Assembly: GCA_030593065.1 (NCBI GenBank)
Contig: JAUVHV010000004.1
Coordinates: forward strand, 54,077 to 118,076
Length of the DNA stretch: 64,000 bases
Origin: Candidatus Omnitrophota bacterium
GTDB lineage: Bacteria; Omnitrophota; Gorgyraeia; JABMRG01
Reading direction: 5' to 3'
Both the position numbers and the translations under genes were made by a program. Position 1 is the stretch's first letter. Every line of letters starts with the position of its first letter. The notes under the pieces were generated by a model. It made no database searches. It was not told the DNA's origin and worked only from the letters and a program-made list of their open reading frames with translations. Positions 16,598 to 25,219 of this stretch are shown piece by piece.

Positions 16598-17284
16598 ATG
16601 GCTGCAAAAGATTACTACGCAACCTTAGGGGTAGATGAAAAAGCTTCTAGCAGCCAGATAAAGGCCGTATATCGCAAGCTTGCTTTAAAATATCACCCAG
16701 ACAGGGTCTCTGAAACGGAAAAGAGCCGGGCAACTGAAAGATTCAAGGAGATAGCGGCTGCTTACTATACCTTAGGCGACGCTAAGCGAAGAAAAGAGTA
16801 TGATGATTATAAAAAAGGCGCTGATATATTCAGGAGCGGACATGGTTCCGGAGACTTTGCCTCACAATCAGGGTTTGATTTTGACGATCTGATGAACTAC
16901 TTTCACGGCATGGGTTCCAAGGCGCAACCTCGTAGGAGAGAAAGCTCCAGCAGGTATTTCTCCTTTAATGATCTATCTGATATATTTGAGGGGGTAAACA
17001 GCGCTTCAGGGGGTTCTCCTGATATGCATGGAGACTATAGCTTTGCTGGTGAAGAACCTGCGCATAAATATGATACAGATATCCATGCAAATTTGACTAT
17101 TCCCATAAGTGTTGCCTTAAATGGAGGAGATGTAAAATTTAAATTAAAAGATAACCGTACTATCACCTTAAAGATTGCCAAAAATACAAAGAATGGCCAG
17201 AAAATGAAGCTGAAGGGTTTAGGCAAGAGATGCCCTTGCTGCGATCATAATGGAGATTTTATTGTCGCTATAGCACTAAAATAA
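16598..17284 (+). CDS. DnaJ-like co-chaperone with J domain and a single C-terminal domain
   Basis: Residues 3-68 form a J domain with the HPD tripeptide ([12 protein letters not shown]) that stimulates DnaK ATPase. A glycine/serine-rich linker follows, and then a C-terminal DnaJ-type beta domain (IPISVALNGGDVKF, LKIAKNTKNGQKMKLKGLG). There is no four-repeat zinc finger, only a short CPCC near the end. At 228 residues it is much shorter than the canonical DnaJ encoded at 42755. It is preceded by AAAGGAG. It may be a specialised co-chaperone; its clients are unknown. Confidence 0.88.
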   Translation: MAAKDYYATLGVDEKASSSQIKAVYRKLALKYHPDRVSETEKSRATERFKEIAAAYYTLGDAKRRKEYDDYKKGADIFRSGHGSGDFASQSGFDFDDLMNYFHGMGSKAQPRRRESSSRYFSFNDLSDIFEGVNSASGGSPDMHGDYSFAGEEPAHKYDTDIHANLTIPISVALNGGDVKFKLKDNRTITLKIAKNTKNGQKMKLKGLGKRCPCCDHNGDFIVAIALK

Positions 17285-17342
17285 ACCCAATTAGTGGACG
17301 CTCTACATAACACCTTGCCCCATAAGGCATTGCGAATAAAAT

Positions 17343-18521
17343 ATGAAAGAGAAAAACAAGCTTTTTCTAATGGCCGCAATCTTTTCGGCATGCTTTTATC
17401 TACCTGTTGAACTCTTACCTTTCAGAAATCCGATTTTTGAAGCGCTTGCGTTGGTGCGATGGTATGCCCGCGAACATGTATTGCTATGCCTGGTCCCCGC
17501 TTTTTTTATAGCAGGCGCGATATCTGTCTTTGTAAGCCAGGCATCGGTGATCAAGTATTTCGGGGCAAAGGCAAATAAATTTCTTGCTTATAGCGTCGCC
17601 TCTATTTCAGGTACCATATTAGCGGTATGTTCCTGCACAGTGCTCCCTCTGTTTTCAGGTATCTATAAGAGAGGCGCGGGGCTGGGTCCTGCTACAGCTT
17701 TTCTCTATTCAGGCCCGGCTATTAATGTATTAGCGATTATAATGACAGCAAGGATTTTAGGATGGGAGCTCGGACTTGCCCGCGCGATAGGAGCGATCCT
17801 TTTCAGTGTTATAATCGGGTTTTTGATGCATCTTATCTTTCTCAAGGAAGAGAGAGCCCGTCATGCCTCCGGGGACTTGATAGCAGGTGACGCGAAAGAG
17901 AACAGGTCGTTTCTGCAAAATGGTTTATATTTTGCCTCTATGGTTGGATTTTTGGTAATTGCTAACTGGGCAAAGCCCGAGGCCGCGAGCCAGGGGTTAT
18001 GGGCGTTTATCTATTCTGTAAAATGGTATATTTCCATAGGCTTTCTTCTGCTAATTAGTGTTATGCTTATAAGATGGTTTAAGAAAGATGAAATTACAGA
18101 CTGGGTATCCGCTTCATGGGCATTCGCGAAGCAGATAATGCCGTTACTTCTTGCGGGCGTAATAGTTGCCGGGCTTCTACTTGGAAGGCCGGGCCATGAA
18201 GGATTAATCCCTTCCTGGATAATAGAGAAAGCTGTTGGCGGGAATTCATTATGGGCTAACTTTTTCGCGTCGATAGCAGGCGCGTTCATGTACTTCGCGA
18301 CGCTTACAGAAGTCCCGATTTTACAGGGGTTGATTGGTTCAGGCATGGGTAAAGGCCCCGCGCTCGCGCTTCTTTTGGCCGGGCCCGCGTTAAGTTTGCC
18401 GAATATGCTTGTGATAAGGGGCGTTATAGGAACAAAGAAAACAGTTACTTATGTAACTTTAGTAGTGGTTATGGCAACCATCAGCGGGCTGATATTTGGT
18501 TTCATAATAAGGATAAATTAA
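17343..18521 (+). CDS. ArsP/YraQ-type permease (PF03773-like)
   Basis: Inner-membrane permease of the two-lobed ArsP_1 family, with about eight to ten hydrophobic segments. The family motif CSCTVLPLFSGIYKRGAGLG (residues about 98-117) is present, with the matching second lobe AGAFMYFATLTEVPILQGL. Members are linked to export of organoarsenicals or of small thiol or metal compounds, but the substrate varies. The following gene starts immediately after its stop. No arsenic or metal regulator is adjacent. Confidence 0.85.
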   Translation: MKEKNKLFLMAAIFSACFYLPVELLPFRNPIFEALALVRWYAREHVLLCLVPAFFIAGAISVFVSQASVIKYFGAKANKFLAYSVASISGTILAVCSCTVLPLFSGIYKRGAGLGPATAFLYSGPAINVLAIIMTARILGWELGLARAIGAILFSVIIGFLMHLIFLKEERARHASGDLIAGDAKENRSFLQNGLYFASMVGFLVIANWAKPEAASQGLWAFIYSVKWYISIGFLLLISVMLIRWFKKDEITDWVSASWAFAKQIMPLLLAGVIVAGLLLGRPGHEGLIPSWIIEKAVGGNSLWANFFASIAGAFMYFATLTEVPILQGLIGSGMGKGPALALLLAGPALSLPNMLVIRGVIGTKKTVTYVTLVVVMATISGLIFGFIIRIN

Positions 18522-19589
18522 ATGATTATTTTTAAATATATAGAAGCGGCTTTTTTAAGCTTTCTATTTTGTGTTAACTTGATCTTCTTTGACGATGATG
18601 CGCTGTTAAAGAAAGTTACCCGGCCCCCGCAAAAGGAAGAGGTCTACATAGCGGAAAAAGACCTGTTGATGGATATATACCGCCCTTCTCCGGGAAAAAG
18701 GATAAGGTCTAATATGCTGGTAATCCATGGGGCAACCGAATTTGGAAAGGATGACCCACGGCTGGTGAGGATATGCGAGCTTTTGACCCGCCTGGGATTT
18801 AAGCTTTATGTGCCGAATGTAAAAGAGCTGATAGAGTGGAATATGGGCTCAAGCGGGGTAGATGATATTGTATATATCTATCAAAGATTCCTGCAGCCGG
18901 AAGAAAAATTGAGCAGAGGCATGCTCTCTTACTCAACAGGCTGCCTTGTTCTGTTTGCGGCTGCCTCCAGAGAAGAGATAAGTTCTGATGTTGACTATCT
19001 GGTATCGTTTGGCGGATATTATGACGCGAAGAATATGCTCTTATTTATGACTACTGAATTCTATAATGACGCGGGCGTATGGAGAGAATGCCCCCATGAG
19101 AAGAGAGTGGATAGTGTATTCTTAAAAAAGAACATCAGTTTAGTAGAAGGAGAAGAAGAAAAAGAATTAGTCTTAATGATAATAGACGAGGGCCCTAAAA
19201 AAGAGCTGATAGAGAGGCTTTCTGATAAAAACAGGGCTTTAGTGGAATTATTGTATAATGATGATAGGGATAGGTTCTTTCAGCTATATGACAAGATAGA
19301 TCCTTCGGTTAAAAAACTCTTTCAACAGGCTTCTCCCGGGCATTATTTAGATAAGGTAAAAGCGGACTGCCTGATAGCGCACAGTATGCCGGATTTTGTG
19401 ATCCCGCATACAGAGAGTAGGCTTTTGGTAGAGGGTCTTAAGGATAGGGTTAAAGGGTATTATACCTTCAGGTTCTTCAGCCATGTGGATAGAAAGCTTA
19501 CAAAGCTTGATCTTAAAGAGATATTATTGGTACACATCCCTGATATGGCAAAGTTCTATAAGTTTATTTATAAATTATTAACCTTTTAA
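18522..19589 (+). CDS. Alpha/beta-hydrolase-like protein with N-terminal hydrophobic anchor
   Basis: An N-terminal hydrophobic segment (residues about 3-24) suggests membrane anchoring or a signal. The hydrolase-like part has an oxyanion-type motif VIHGATEFG, a nucleophile-elbow candidate SYSTG (serine replaces the first glycine of GxSxG), a late aspartate in SMPDFVIPH and a histidine in FFSHVD. These would complete a Ser-Asp-His triad. It starts directly after the permease stop, so the two are likely co-expressed. The substrate is unknown and I did not recognise a named family. Confidence 0.7.
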   Translation: MIIFKYIEAAFLSFLFCVNLIFFDDDALLKKVTRPPQKEEVYIAEKDLLMDIYRPSPGKRIRSNMLVIHGATEFGKDDPRLVRICELLTRLGFKLYVPNVKELIEWNMGSSGVDDIVYIYQRFLQPEEKLSRGMLSYSTGCLVLFAAASREEISSDVDYLVSFGGYYDAKNMLLFMTTEFYNDAGVWRECPHEKRVDSVFLKKNISLVEGEEEKELVLMIIDEGPKKELIERLSDKNRALVELLYNDDRDRFFQLYDKIDPSVKKLFQQASPGHYLDKVKADCLIAHSMPDFVIPHTESRLLVEGLKDRVKGYYTFRFFSHVDRKLTKLDLKEILLVHIPDMAKFYKFIYKLLTF

Positions 19590-19632
19590 CTAGGGTAGAA
19601 GCACTTAGCAGCTTAAACTAGGGGGAATGAAC

Positions 19633-20700
19633 ATGCCATTTTATTACCAGATTAAGAAAACAAAAGAAGGCAAAAGAACCGCCGAAAAATTACTGGCTTT
19701 AAGGGAGCAATTTGATAAGGAAGTTCCAAAGCGTACAATCAACGATACGCTGTTGTTAGCAACATGGAATATCCGCGAGTTTGATTCTCCCGCTTATCGT
19801 GAGAGGCTTGATGAATCATTTTATTACATTGCCGAAATTATCTCACATTTCGATTTAGTAGCGGTGCAGGAAGTAAGAAAAGACCTCAAAGCACTCAAAA
19901 AATTAAATAACATTCTTGGCTCTTATTGGAAATATATAGTGACTGACGTTACAGCTGGGACAGCAGGAAATAAAGAAAGATTAGCGTTTCTATATGACAG
20001 CAGAAAAGTAGACTTTGGCGGTTTAGCAGGAGAGATAGTTCTTGAATCGATTAAAAAAGGGAAGAAAAAATATGAGCCGACAAAACAATTAGCAAGAACA
20101 CCTTTTGTCTGCGGTTTTCAGGCAGGATGGTTTAAGTTTATGCTTACCACAGTGCACATCCTATACGGCAAGAGCAAAGCAAATGATCCAAACAGGGTAA
20201 AGGAGATAGAAGCGCTGGCTAAGCTTCTTGCCAAAAGAGCTAAAGATGGAGCAGCATGGTCGGATAATTTAATCCTTCTTGGAGATTTTAACATATTCAG
20301 CCCTTCGGATATAACCTTTAAAGCTTTGACTGATAATAAATTTATTATCCCGGATAAAATACAGAAATTGCCTTCGAATGCCCCCAGAAATAAGCATTAT
20401 GACCAGATTGCGTTTATGCTCAATAAAAAACATTTGGGATTGCAGAAAGCAGGAGTTTTTGATTTCTTTAAAACAGTCTTCAAAGAGGAGGATGAACAAA
20501 CTTATATCCCAAAGATGGGAATTGCATACAACAAGAAAAGGTCAGGTGAAAAGAGAAGCAAGAGATCAAAAAGCTCTTATTATAAAATCTATTGGCGCAC
20601 TCACCAGATGTCAGATCATTTATTAATGTGGGTTGAGCTGAAGATAGATTTCGGGAAAGAGTATTTGGAAAGGAAAAATCCAATTAAAATCAGGAGTTAA
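19633..20700 (+). CDS. Endonuclease/exonuclease/phosphatase superfamily protein
   Basis: DNase I-like metal-dependent phosphoesterase fold. The ordered motifs are LATWNIREF, LVAVQEVRKD (the metal-binding glutamate), LLGDFNIFSPSD, HYDQIAFM and the C-terminal SDHLLMWVEL with the catalytic histidine. ATG 19633 is preferred over the ATG at 19627, because the GGGGG at 19621-19625 is 7 bases from the former and 1 base from the latter. A basic tail follows the Lys/Arg-rich stretch near residue 310. It is the last ordinary gene before the accessory island. The actual substrate (DNA, phospholipid, nucleotide) is undetermined. Confidence 0.85.
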   Translation: MPFYYQIKKTKEGKRTAEKLLALREQFDKEVPKRTINDTLLLATWNIREFDSPAYRERLDESFYYIAEIISHFDLVAVQEVRKDLKALKKLNNILGSYWKYIVTDVTAGTAGNKERLAFLYDSRKVDFGGLAGEIVLESIKKGKKKYEPTKQLARTPFVCGFQAGWFKFMLTTVHILYGKSKANDPNRVKEIEALAKLLAKRAKDGAAWSDNLILLGDFNIFSPSDITFKALTDNKFIIPDKIQKLPSNAPRNKHYDQIAFMLNKKHLGLQKAGVFDFFKTVFKEEDEQTYIPKMGIAYNKKRSGEKRSKRSKSSYYKIYWRTHQMSDHLLMWVELKIDFGKEYLERKNPIKIRS

Positions 20701-20773
20701 AATCAAGGGACACAATACTGATTATGCGTTAATCAGATGTCAACTTTTGATGATATACAGACGTTTTTAATAT

Positions 20774-20965
20774 ACAGACGTTTTGAAAGTTGTTCGGCCC
20801 ACTGTCCCCAAATTGAGCTTCACACTGTACCCTATAAGGATAGATGGCCACTATATATATTCATCTGGATTTGAAACAATATTAGCTCTTGCTTGAGGCC
20901 TCCTCTTGAGACAATGTCGTGCTGGAATTGGGGACAGTGTCCCTATTAAGAATCAAAACGTCTCT
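20774..20965. repeat. Dispersed palindromic repeat, copy 2 (diverged, with insertion)
   Basis: The left end begins ACAGACGTTTTG and the right arm (20934-20965) matches copy 1 except at two positions. The interior is longer and mostly unrelated to copy 1. Both ends are duplicated in tandem: a second ACAGACGTTTT at 20757-20767, and AAAACGTCTCTATTTATT twice around 20956-20990. This suggests nested insertion or slippage. Confidence 0.8.
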
Positions 20966-20991
20966 ATTTATTAAAACGTCTCTATTTATTA

Positions 20992-21195
20992 CTTAGGACC
21001 AATTTAGGCTTTATTGAGGCACAAGATCCCGTAGAGCGAATTCTTGATTTGTGTTTTGATTTCAATAAAGAAGGCTGGAAAAAATGGAGTGCGATAGTAG
21101 ATGATATGCACTCCTGGCATATTCGGCTTGCTGTTGAAGGAACAGCTTCTTTAAAAGAAGTATTAAATGAGTTTTATACGAAATACCCCTTTTAA
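20992..21195 (+). pseudogene. C-terminal remnant of an unidentified gene
   Basis: An open stretch with coding character ends at a TAA at 21193 and includes DPVERILDLCFDFNKEGWKK and WHIRLAVEGTASLKEVL. It has no good start codon or ribosome binding site. It begins directly after the tandemly duplicated end of repeat copy 2, so the 5' part of a former gene appears to have been lost at the repeat. The family was not recognised. Confidence 0.5.
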
Positions 21196-21415
21196 AAATT
21201 AGAAGGCATAGAAAATAATCCCAGAGTTTCCACGTAACAGCAGGGCATAAGCAGCTATAAAAGAAATATTTGTTTTGTAAGTCTACGGTCTCAATATAGT
21301 AACCTATGTACCCGGTTTAAAATGTAACCTATGTTTTAGTTGCACATGCCCACTGTCTCGAAATCTCCGCTACTCAGTAGATATTTAGCAAAATACTCAC
21401 CCGCAAAGAAATTCC
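21196..21415. other. Non-coding stretch with a possible insertion-sequence end
   Basis: No gene seen. Two copies of GTAACCTATGT (near 21300 and 21331) resemble the repeated end motifs of IS21- or IS481-like elements, but no transposase is present. Read as a scar at most. Confidence 0.25.
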
Positions 21416-21479
21416 TTGACATTAATGTTCACTAAGTGTATATTGTTCACTAAATAGTGAACAATCAAAAGGAGTGAAC
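21416..21479 (+). promoter_or_regulatory. Promoter and palindromic operator of the toxin-antitoxin operon
   Basis: TTGACA at 21416-21421 and TATATT at 21439-21444 are spaced by 17 bases. A perfect palindrome, TTGTTCACTA (21443-21452) with TAGTGAACAA (21455-21464), covers the -10 end and start site. Extra half sites GTTCACTA (21427-21434) and AGTGAAC (21473-21479) flank it. The layout indicates repression by a dimeric regulator, most simply the antitoxin encoded next. Confidence 0.8.
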
Positions 21480-21482
21480 ATT

Positions 21483-22169
21483 ATGAATAAGCCTAAAAAT
21501 GGAAAGAATATCTTTGCCGATAAGGCGACTTTTATACTGAGAGAAATGCTGTCTAATCCGGGCAAGAAATGGGTTACCCGAGATTTCACAGGAGAAAATG
21601 GGGTAAGCCTTGGTATGGCTCAGGGTGTACTTGAGGTCATGTCAAAGAAAGGCTACATTGAAAGGGTTAAACGCGGCCCTGACAGTTTTGCGCTTTTAAC
21701 CAATACGCGGGAACTGATAGAGGACTGGATAAAAGCATATTATTTTGAGTTAAATGATATACATACTTACTATTCGCAGGACAAAAACATCATGCCGAAA
21801 CTCAAAAATTACCTGAAGGACAAAGAGTATTGTCTGACTCTACATACCGGAGCGAATTTGATGACATCTTATGTGGTAACGGATAATGTTCATGTATACT
21901 TTTCTCCCGCGAACTGGAAAAAAGAGCTTCTTGACCTGAGACAACAACTTAATTTGAAAGAGCTTGTAAGGGGCGGTAATATTCACATTATACGGCCGTT
22001 TTATAAAAACAGTGCGTACCATAACACTCAAACGATAAAAGGTTATAAGGTGGTTTCAAATTTACAGTTGTATATTGATCTCTATCAGTTTAAGCCACGA
22101 GGGCGAGAACACGCTGAATATTTGAAAAATCAATTAAAAGAAAAAGGCAAGAATTTTTATGAATCTTGA
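21483..22169 (+). CDS. AbiEi-type antitoxin / transcriptional regulator (type IV toxin-antitoxin)
   Basis: The N-terminal winged-helix domain (about residues 10-75: KATFILREMLSNPGKKWVTRDF, GVLEVMSKKGYIERVKRGP) is followed by a larger C-terminal domain. Its end, VVSNLQLYIDLYQFKPRGREHAEYL, resembles the AbiEi antitoxin C-terminal region. The start is ATG 21483, with AAAGGAG 8 bases upstream; an in-frame GTG at 21474 overlaps that ribosome binding site. It overlaps the putative toxin gene by 11 bases. In AbiE systems this protein both represses the operon at inverted repeats and neutralises the toxin, which fits the operator array just upstream. Confidence 0.82.
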   Translation: MNKPKNGKNIFADKATFILREMLSNPGKKWVTRDFTGENGVSLGMAQGVLEVMSKKGYIERVKRGPDSFALLTNTRELIEDWIKAYYFELNDIHTYYSQDKNIMPKLKNYLKDKEYCLTLHTGANLMTSYVVTDNVHVYFSPANWKKELLDLRQQLNLKELVRGGNIHIIRPFYKNSAYHNTQTIKGYKVVSNLQLYIDLYQFKPRGREHAEYLKNQLKEKGKNFYES

Positions 22170-22941
22170 GAAAATTGAGGCGGTATTTTTTGAAGTATTG
22201 GAGGATATAAGCGCTTATCTTTCTGATCTTGCGCTTGTTGGCGGATGGATGCCGTACATATATTCGAATTATCTGTGGAAAACAAAGATCCGTAATCCTA
22301 TTGTTACTGTAGATATCGATTTCGGCGTAGATCAAACTGTTGCCGGTGATTATTCAAAGACAATTTTTGAAACTCTTTCTAGATTGGGCTATAAGGAACG
22401 CCATCTCAAAGTGGATAGAATGTTTCCTGTAGTGCTCTATAAAGAAAAAGTGCCTGTTGAGTTTATAACTTATCCAACGGTTGATATTAAAGCGATTGAA
22501 AAAATGGTAGGAACGCAGATACAGATAAACAAGATAGAAAAATTCGATTTTTTGCTACAACACCGTATTCCTATTACTGTTAAAAGCAAAAAGAAGGATA
22601 AGGCATATGTTCTAAATTGCCCCAAGCCGTCAGCATTTTTGCATCATAAAGGATCAACATTCATAGACAGGATGAATAAGGAGAAGCAGGCCAAGGATTT
22701 ATACTATATGTATTTCATTTTGCGATACGCCCCTGATACAGAAGTTATTTTAAAAGAAGTATCAGAGTATAAGGCAAAAGGTTATTTACCGGGTGTCTCG
22801 GATAATATTAAGAAATTCTTTGAGCGGGTCTCAAGTCAGGGCTGCTTAATGATCGAAGAGGAAAACGGAGACGATGAATATATCCGTGATGTGAGACAAG
22901 ATATATTCGAAAGATTTGAAAATTTAAAAAAAGTATTATAA
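22159..22941 (+). CDS. AbiEii-type nucleotidyltransferase toxin
   Basis: Nucleotidyltransferase-fold protein of 260 residues. An early glycine motif (LVGGWMPYIY) is followed by the metal-binding pair in TVDIDFGVDQ, as in AbiEii/MNT-like enzymes. A lysine-containing C-terminal half (KPSAFLHHKGSTFIDRMNKEKQAKDLYYMYF) resembles the family helical domain. Family toxins add nucleotides to targets such as tRNA ends and cause reversible growth arrest. Translation overlaps the antitoxin gene. The exact subfamily and target are not determinable here. Confidence 0.82.
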   Translation: MNLEKIEAVFFEVLEDISAYLSDLALVGGWMPYIYSNYLWKTKIRNPIVTVDIDFGVDQTVAGDYSKTIFETLSRLGYKERHLKVDRMFPVVLYKEKVPVEFITYPTVDIKAIEKMVGTQIQINKIEKFDFLLQHRIPITVKSKKKDKAYVLNCPKPSAFLHHKGSTFIDRMNKEKQAKDLYYMYFILRYAPDTEVILKEVSEYKAKGYLPGVSDNIKKFFERVSSQGCLMIEEENGDDEYIRDVRQDIFERFENLKKVL

Positions 22942-22952
22942 AGGATGAAACA

Positions 22953-23642
22953 TTGAAAACCTATGCCATCGGTGATATTCATGGAGCATACAAGGCAATG
23001 ATCCAGTGCTTTGAGCGATCGAAATTTGATTATAAAAAAGATCGCTTAATTGTAATGGGTGATGCGTGCGATGGGTATCCTGACGTTAAACAGTGCATTG
23101 ATGAGCTTTTGAAGATTAAGCATTGCGACCTGGTCATTGGCAATCATGACATGTGGGCTCTGGACTGGGCTTTACGTGGGGGTAAACTGGAAATATGGAC
23201 AAGTCAGGGCGGTGACCGGACAATGGCTTCGTATAATGGGGGGCCTATGCCAAAGGCGCATATTGATTTCCTAAAAGGCGGAGAACTTTGGATTGAACGT
23301 AAAGATCAGGTATTTGTGCATGGCGGATTCAATCCTGATGTACCGCTTAAAAGCCATAGTGCGCAGACGCTGGTTTGGGATAGAACGCTCCTTGATATGG
23401 CGTGGAAGAAGCAGATTGATGGCCATAAGTGCCAATTAGGTAAGTACAATGACATATTTGTCGGTCACACGACAACGGAGCTTTGTAACACCTTACAGCC
23501 GATTCATGTGTGTAATGTTTGGAATCTTGATACTGGCGCAGGTTGGCTGGGTAAACTCACGATAATGGATGTTGATTCAAAAGAATACTGGCAGTCTGAT
23601 TTGACAAAGGATTTATACGGCGCATTGCCGAATCAGTTATAA
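22953..23642 (+). CDS. PPP-family serine/threonine-type phosphatase (calcineurin-like)
   Basis: Two-metal phosphoesterase with the ordered motifs GDIHG, GDACDGYPD (canonical GDYVDRG), GNHDMW, HGGF and GHTTTEL. At 229 residues it is similar to phage-type PPP phosphatases. The start is TTG 22953: AAGGA at 22941-22945 gives good spacing, and the nearby ATG at 22945 runs into a stop after three codons. It lies 11 bases after the toxin gene, so it is probably the third gene of the same operon. Whether it modulates the toxin or is a passenger is unknown. Confidence 0.85.
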   Translation: MKTYAIGDIHGAYKAMIQCFERSKFDYKKDRLIVMGDACDGYPDVKQCIDELLKIKHCDLVIGNHDMWALDWALRGGKLEIWTSQGGDRTMASYNGGPMPKAHIDFLKGGELWIERKDQVFVHGGFNPDVPLKSHSAQTLVWDRTLLDMAWKKQIDGHKCQLGKYNDIFVGHTTTELCNTLQPIHVCNVWNLDTGAGWLGKLTIMDVDSKEYWQSDLTKDLYGALPNQL

Positions 23643-23669
23643 GAAAGTGAAGAATAGAGAAGATGATAT

Positions 23670-23768
23670 ACAGACGTTTTGGAAGTTGAGCACGACACTG
23701 TCACCAGGTTAAGCACGACAGTGTCTCTTGGCAGGTACACTGTGCCGAATGAAAATCAAAACGTCTCT
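23670..23768. repeat. Dispersed palindromic repeat, copy 3
   Basis: Begins ACAGACGTTTTG and ends CAAAACGTCTCT, the termini shared with copies 1 and 2. The interior contains CACGACACTGTC and CACGACAGTGTC, mirroring the loop-proximal part of copy 1. With copy 2 it brackets the toxin-antitoxin-phosphatase operon. Confidence 0.8.
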
Positions 23769-23795
23769 AAAGACTAAACAGAAAGAAAAAACGCA

Positions 23796-23900
23796 ATGCC
23801 CCAAAAACAAAAGAGTTATGAAAAATCTGCACCGAGAGTCTATATCCGGACTTTCGAATGGCCTTCTGTATGGGTTTTACAATATATAAAATTCCATTGA
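23796..23900 (+). pseudogene. Possible remnant of a MiaB-like gene start
   Basis: A short open frame encodes MPQKQKSYEKSAPRVYIRTF and then runs into the 361-bp repeat, ending after 34 codons. The segment PRVYIRTF resembles the MiaB N-terminus encoded at 33298 (PKVYIRTFGCQ). The match is only about eight residues, so a chance likeness is possible. Confidence 0.25.
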
Positions 23901-24219
23901 TTTGATGATTGAATTCACCGCCCGTTTCCGCCTCCTGAGCGTCGGCTCCAGCGGGCTACGTGGGTGGTGTTGGCGCCGTTCGCCTTCGCTGGGGCTCAGG
24001 CTCTCTTGTCGGCCGCCTAGGCCGGCGGCCTTGTTGGTTATGCGAGAGTATGCTTCGGCTTCTTTGTGTTTGGCGCATTTTGGAGGCGGCAAAATGTGCC
24101 AAACACCTTGCGTCCTCTCCCTCTCAAAAATCATAAAACTTATCCTTTGCTTTGCAAAGGATAAAAAAGTCCTTTTTATATTGCAGCGGCGGCGAAAAAA
24201 ATACAAAGGTGTTTTTGCT
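23859..24219. repeat. 361-bp inverted repeat, left copy
   Basis: The reverse complement of 28670-29030 over its whole 361 bases, with only about four differences and no gaps. It is G+C-rich against its surroundings and contains the palindrome GGCCGCCTAGGCCGGC. Long open frames on either strand inside it look like composition artefacts, because they exist in both copies and match no family. The two copies face each other around an export-gene cassette. Confidence 0.93.
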
Positions 24220-24396
24220 CGGTTGAGGATGCGCGTCGCTTCGCGCCGCGAAGCCAAATCTTTCTTGGATGCGAAGCGAGGTAGGGGAAATATCCCACTC
24301 ACCCAAAGTCTGTCTCGGTGCACGGGCTACATCCGCCTTCGGCGGATTTCGCTCCCTGCGCTCCGAGCCAGCCTTTTTCCCTATAAGGGAATTGGT
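24220..24396. other. G+C-rich non-coding stretch inside the cassette
   Basis: No gene seen. It contains short hairpins (ATCCGCCTTCGGCGGAT near 24331, and CGCTTCGCGCCGCGAAGC near 24237) and is compositionally like the adjacent repeat but absent from the right copy. Confidence 0.4.
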
Positions 24397-24425
24397 TTGA
24401 TAAGATAATTAGCATATGTTATAAT
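24397..24425 (+). promoter_or_regulatory. Sigma-70-type promoter of the export cassette
   Basis: TTGATA at 24397-24402 and TATAAT at 24420-24425 are separated by 17 bases. It lies inside the repeat-bounded segment, so the four-gene cassette carries its own promoter. Confidence 0.65.
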
Positions 24426-24514
24426 TAAAATTCCGTTAATTATAAGTTGGCAGAGAGTGTTTTGGTAGAGTACCCCTGGAGTAAAATTATTTAACTTTTA
24501 ACATAGGAGATAAT

Positions 24515-25219
24515 ATGAGTTTAATAGTAGCAGAAAATTTATCAAAACAATACATAAGTGGCGAAATAACGATTGATGCGCTCAAAGGTTTAAGTTTTGA
24601 AATAGAACCGGCGTCTTTTATATCTTTCGTTGGTCCTTCTGGTAGTGGAAAAACGACACTGCTGAATCTCATCGGGTGCCTTGATACGTCTACATCAGGA
24701 ATGTTGAGGGTGTCTGGAACAGATGTTTCTCAGCTTAGGGGAAAGTCCGCTGCTGATTTCCGAGGCAAAAATGTTGGTTTTATATTTCAAGATTTTAATC
24801 TTCTTCCGGTACTTACTGTATATGAGAATGTGGAGTATCCGCTTCTTATGGTTCAGGATACACCTCTAGGCGAAAGACGGAGCCGTGTTTTGTCGCTACT
24901 TGATTCAGTTGGGATGATTGAGCAGAAAGATAAATATCCGGACCAGATTTCAGGTGGACAGAAACAGCGAGTGGCTGTCGCTAGGGCATTGGTTACGAAT
25001 CCCAAACTTGTTTTAGCGGATGAACCAACGGCGAATCTTGATCACAAAACTGCTTATATGGTGATCGATATTATGAAAAAAATGAAGGATGAATCAAAAA
25101 CGAGTTTTATTTTTTCAACCCATGATCAGAAGGTTGTTGGCGAGGCCGAAATTATCTATACATTGGAAGACGGTGAACTTGCCGGAAAAAGTGGTAAAGG
25201 AGGTGACTGTCATGTTTAA
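24515..25219 (+). CDS. LolD/MacB-type ABC transporter ATP-binding protein
   Basis: ATPase of a type VII (mechanotransmission-type) ABC system. Visible motifs are Walker [10 protein letters not shown] (about residues 41-49), the Q-loop in IFQDFNLLP, the ABC signature [14 protein letters not shown], Walker [13 protein letters not shown] and the switch STHD. At 234 residues it is the normal LolD length. AGGAG precedes the ATG. It overlaps the permease gene by 8 bases. It is expected to power extraction of a lipid, lipoprotein or similar envelope substrate from the inner membrane. Confidence 0.94.
   Translation: MSLIVAENLSKQYISGEITIDALKGLSFEIEPASFISFVGPSGSGKTTLLNLIGCLDTSTSGMLRVSGTDVSQLRGKSAADFRGKNVGFIFQDFNLLPVLTVYENVEYPLLMVQDTPLGERRSRVLSLLDSVGMIEQKDKYPDQISGGQKQRVAVARALVTNPKLVLADEPTANLDHKTAYMVIDIMKKMKDESKTSFIFSTHDQKVVGEAEIIYTLEDGELAGKSGKGGDCHV

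Noticed and set aside
23877..24408. Long open frames on both strands inside the 361-bp repeat
   Set aside because: The same frames occur in the right copy. They result from the G+C-rich composition, have Arg/Ser/Pro-rich low-complexity translations, and show no start signal or known family.
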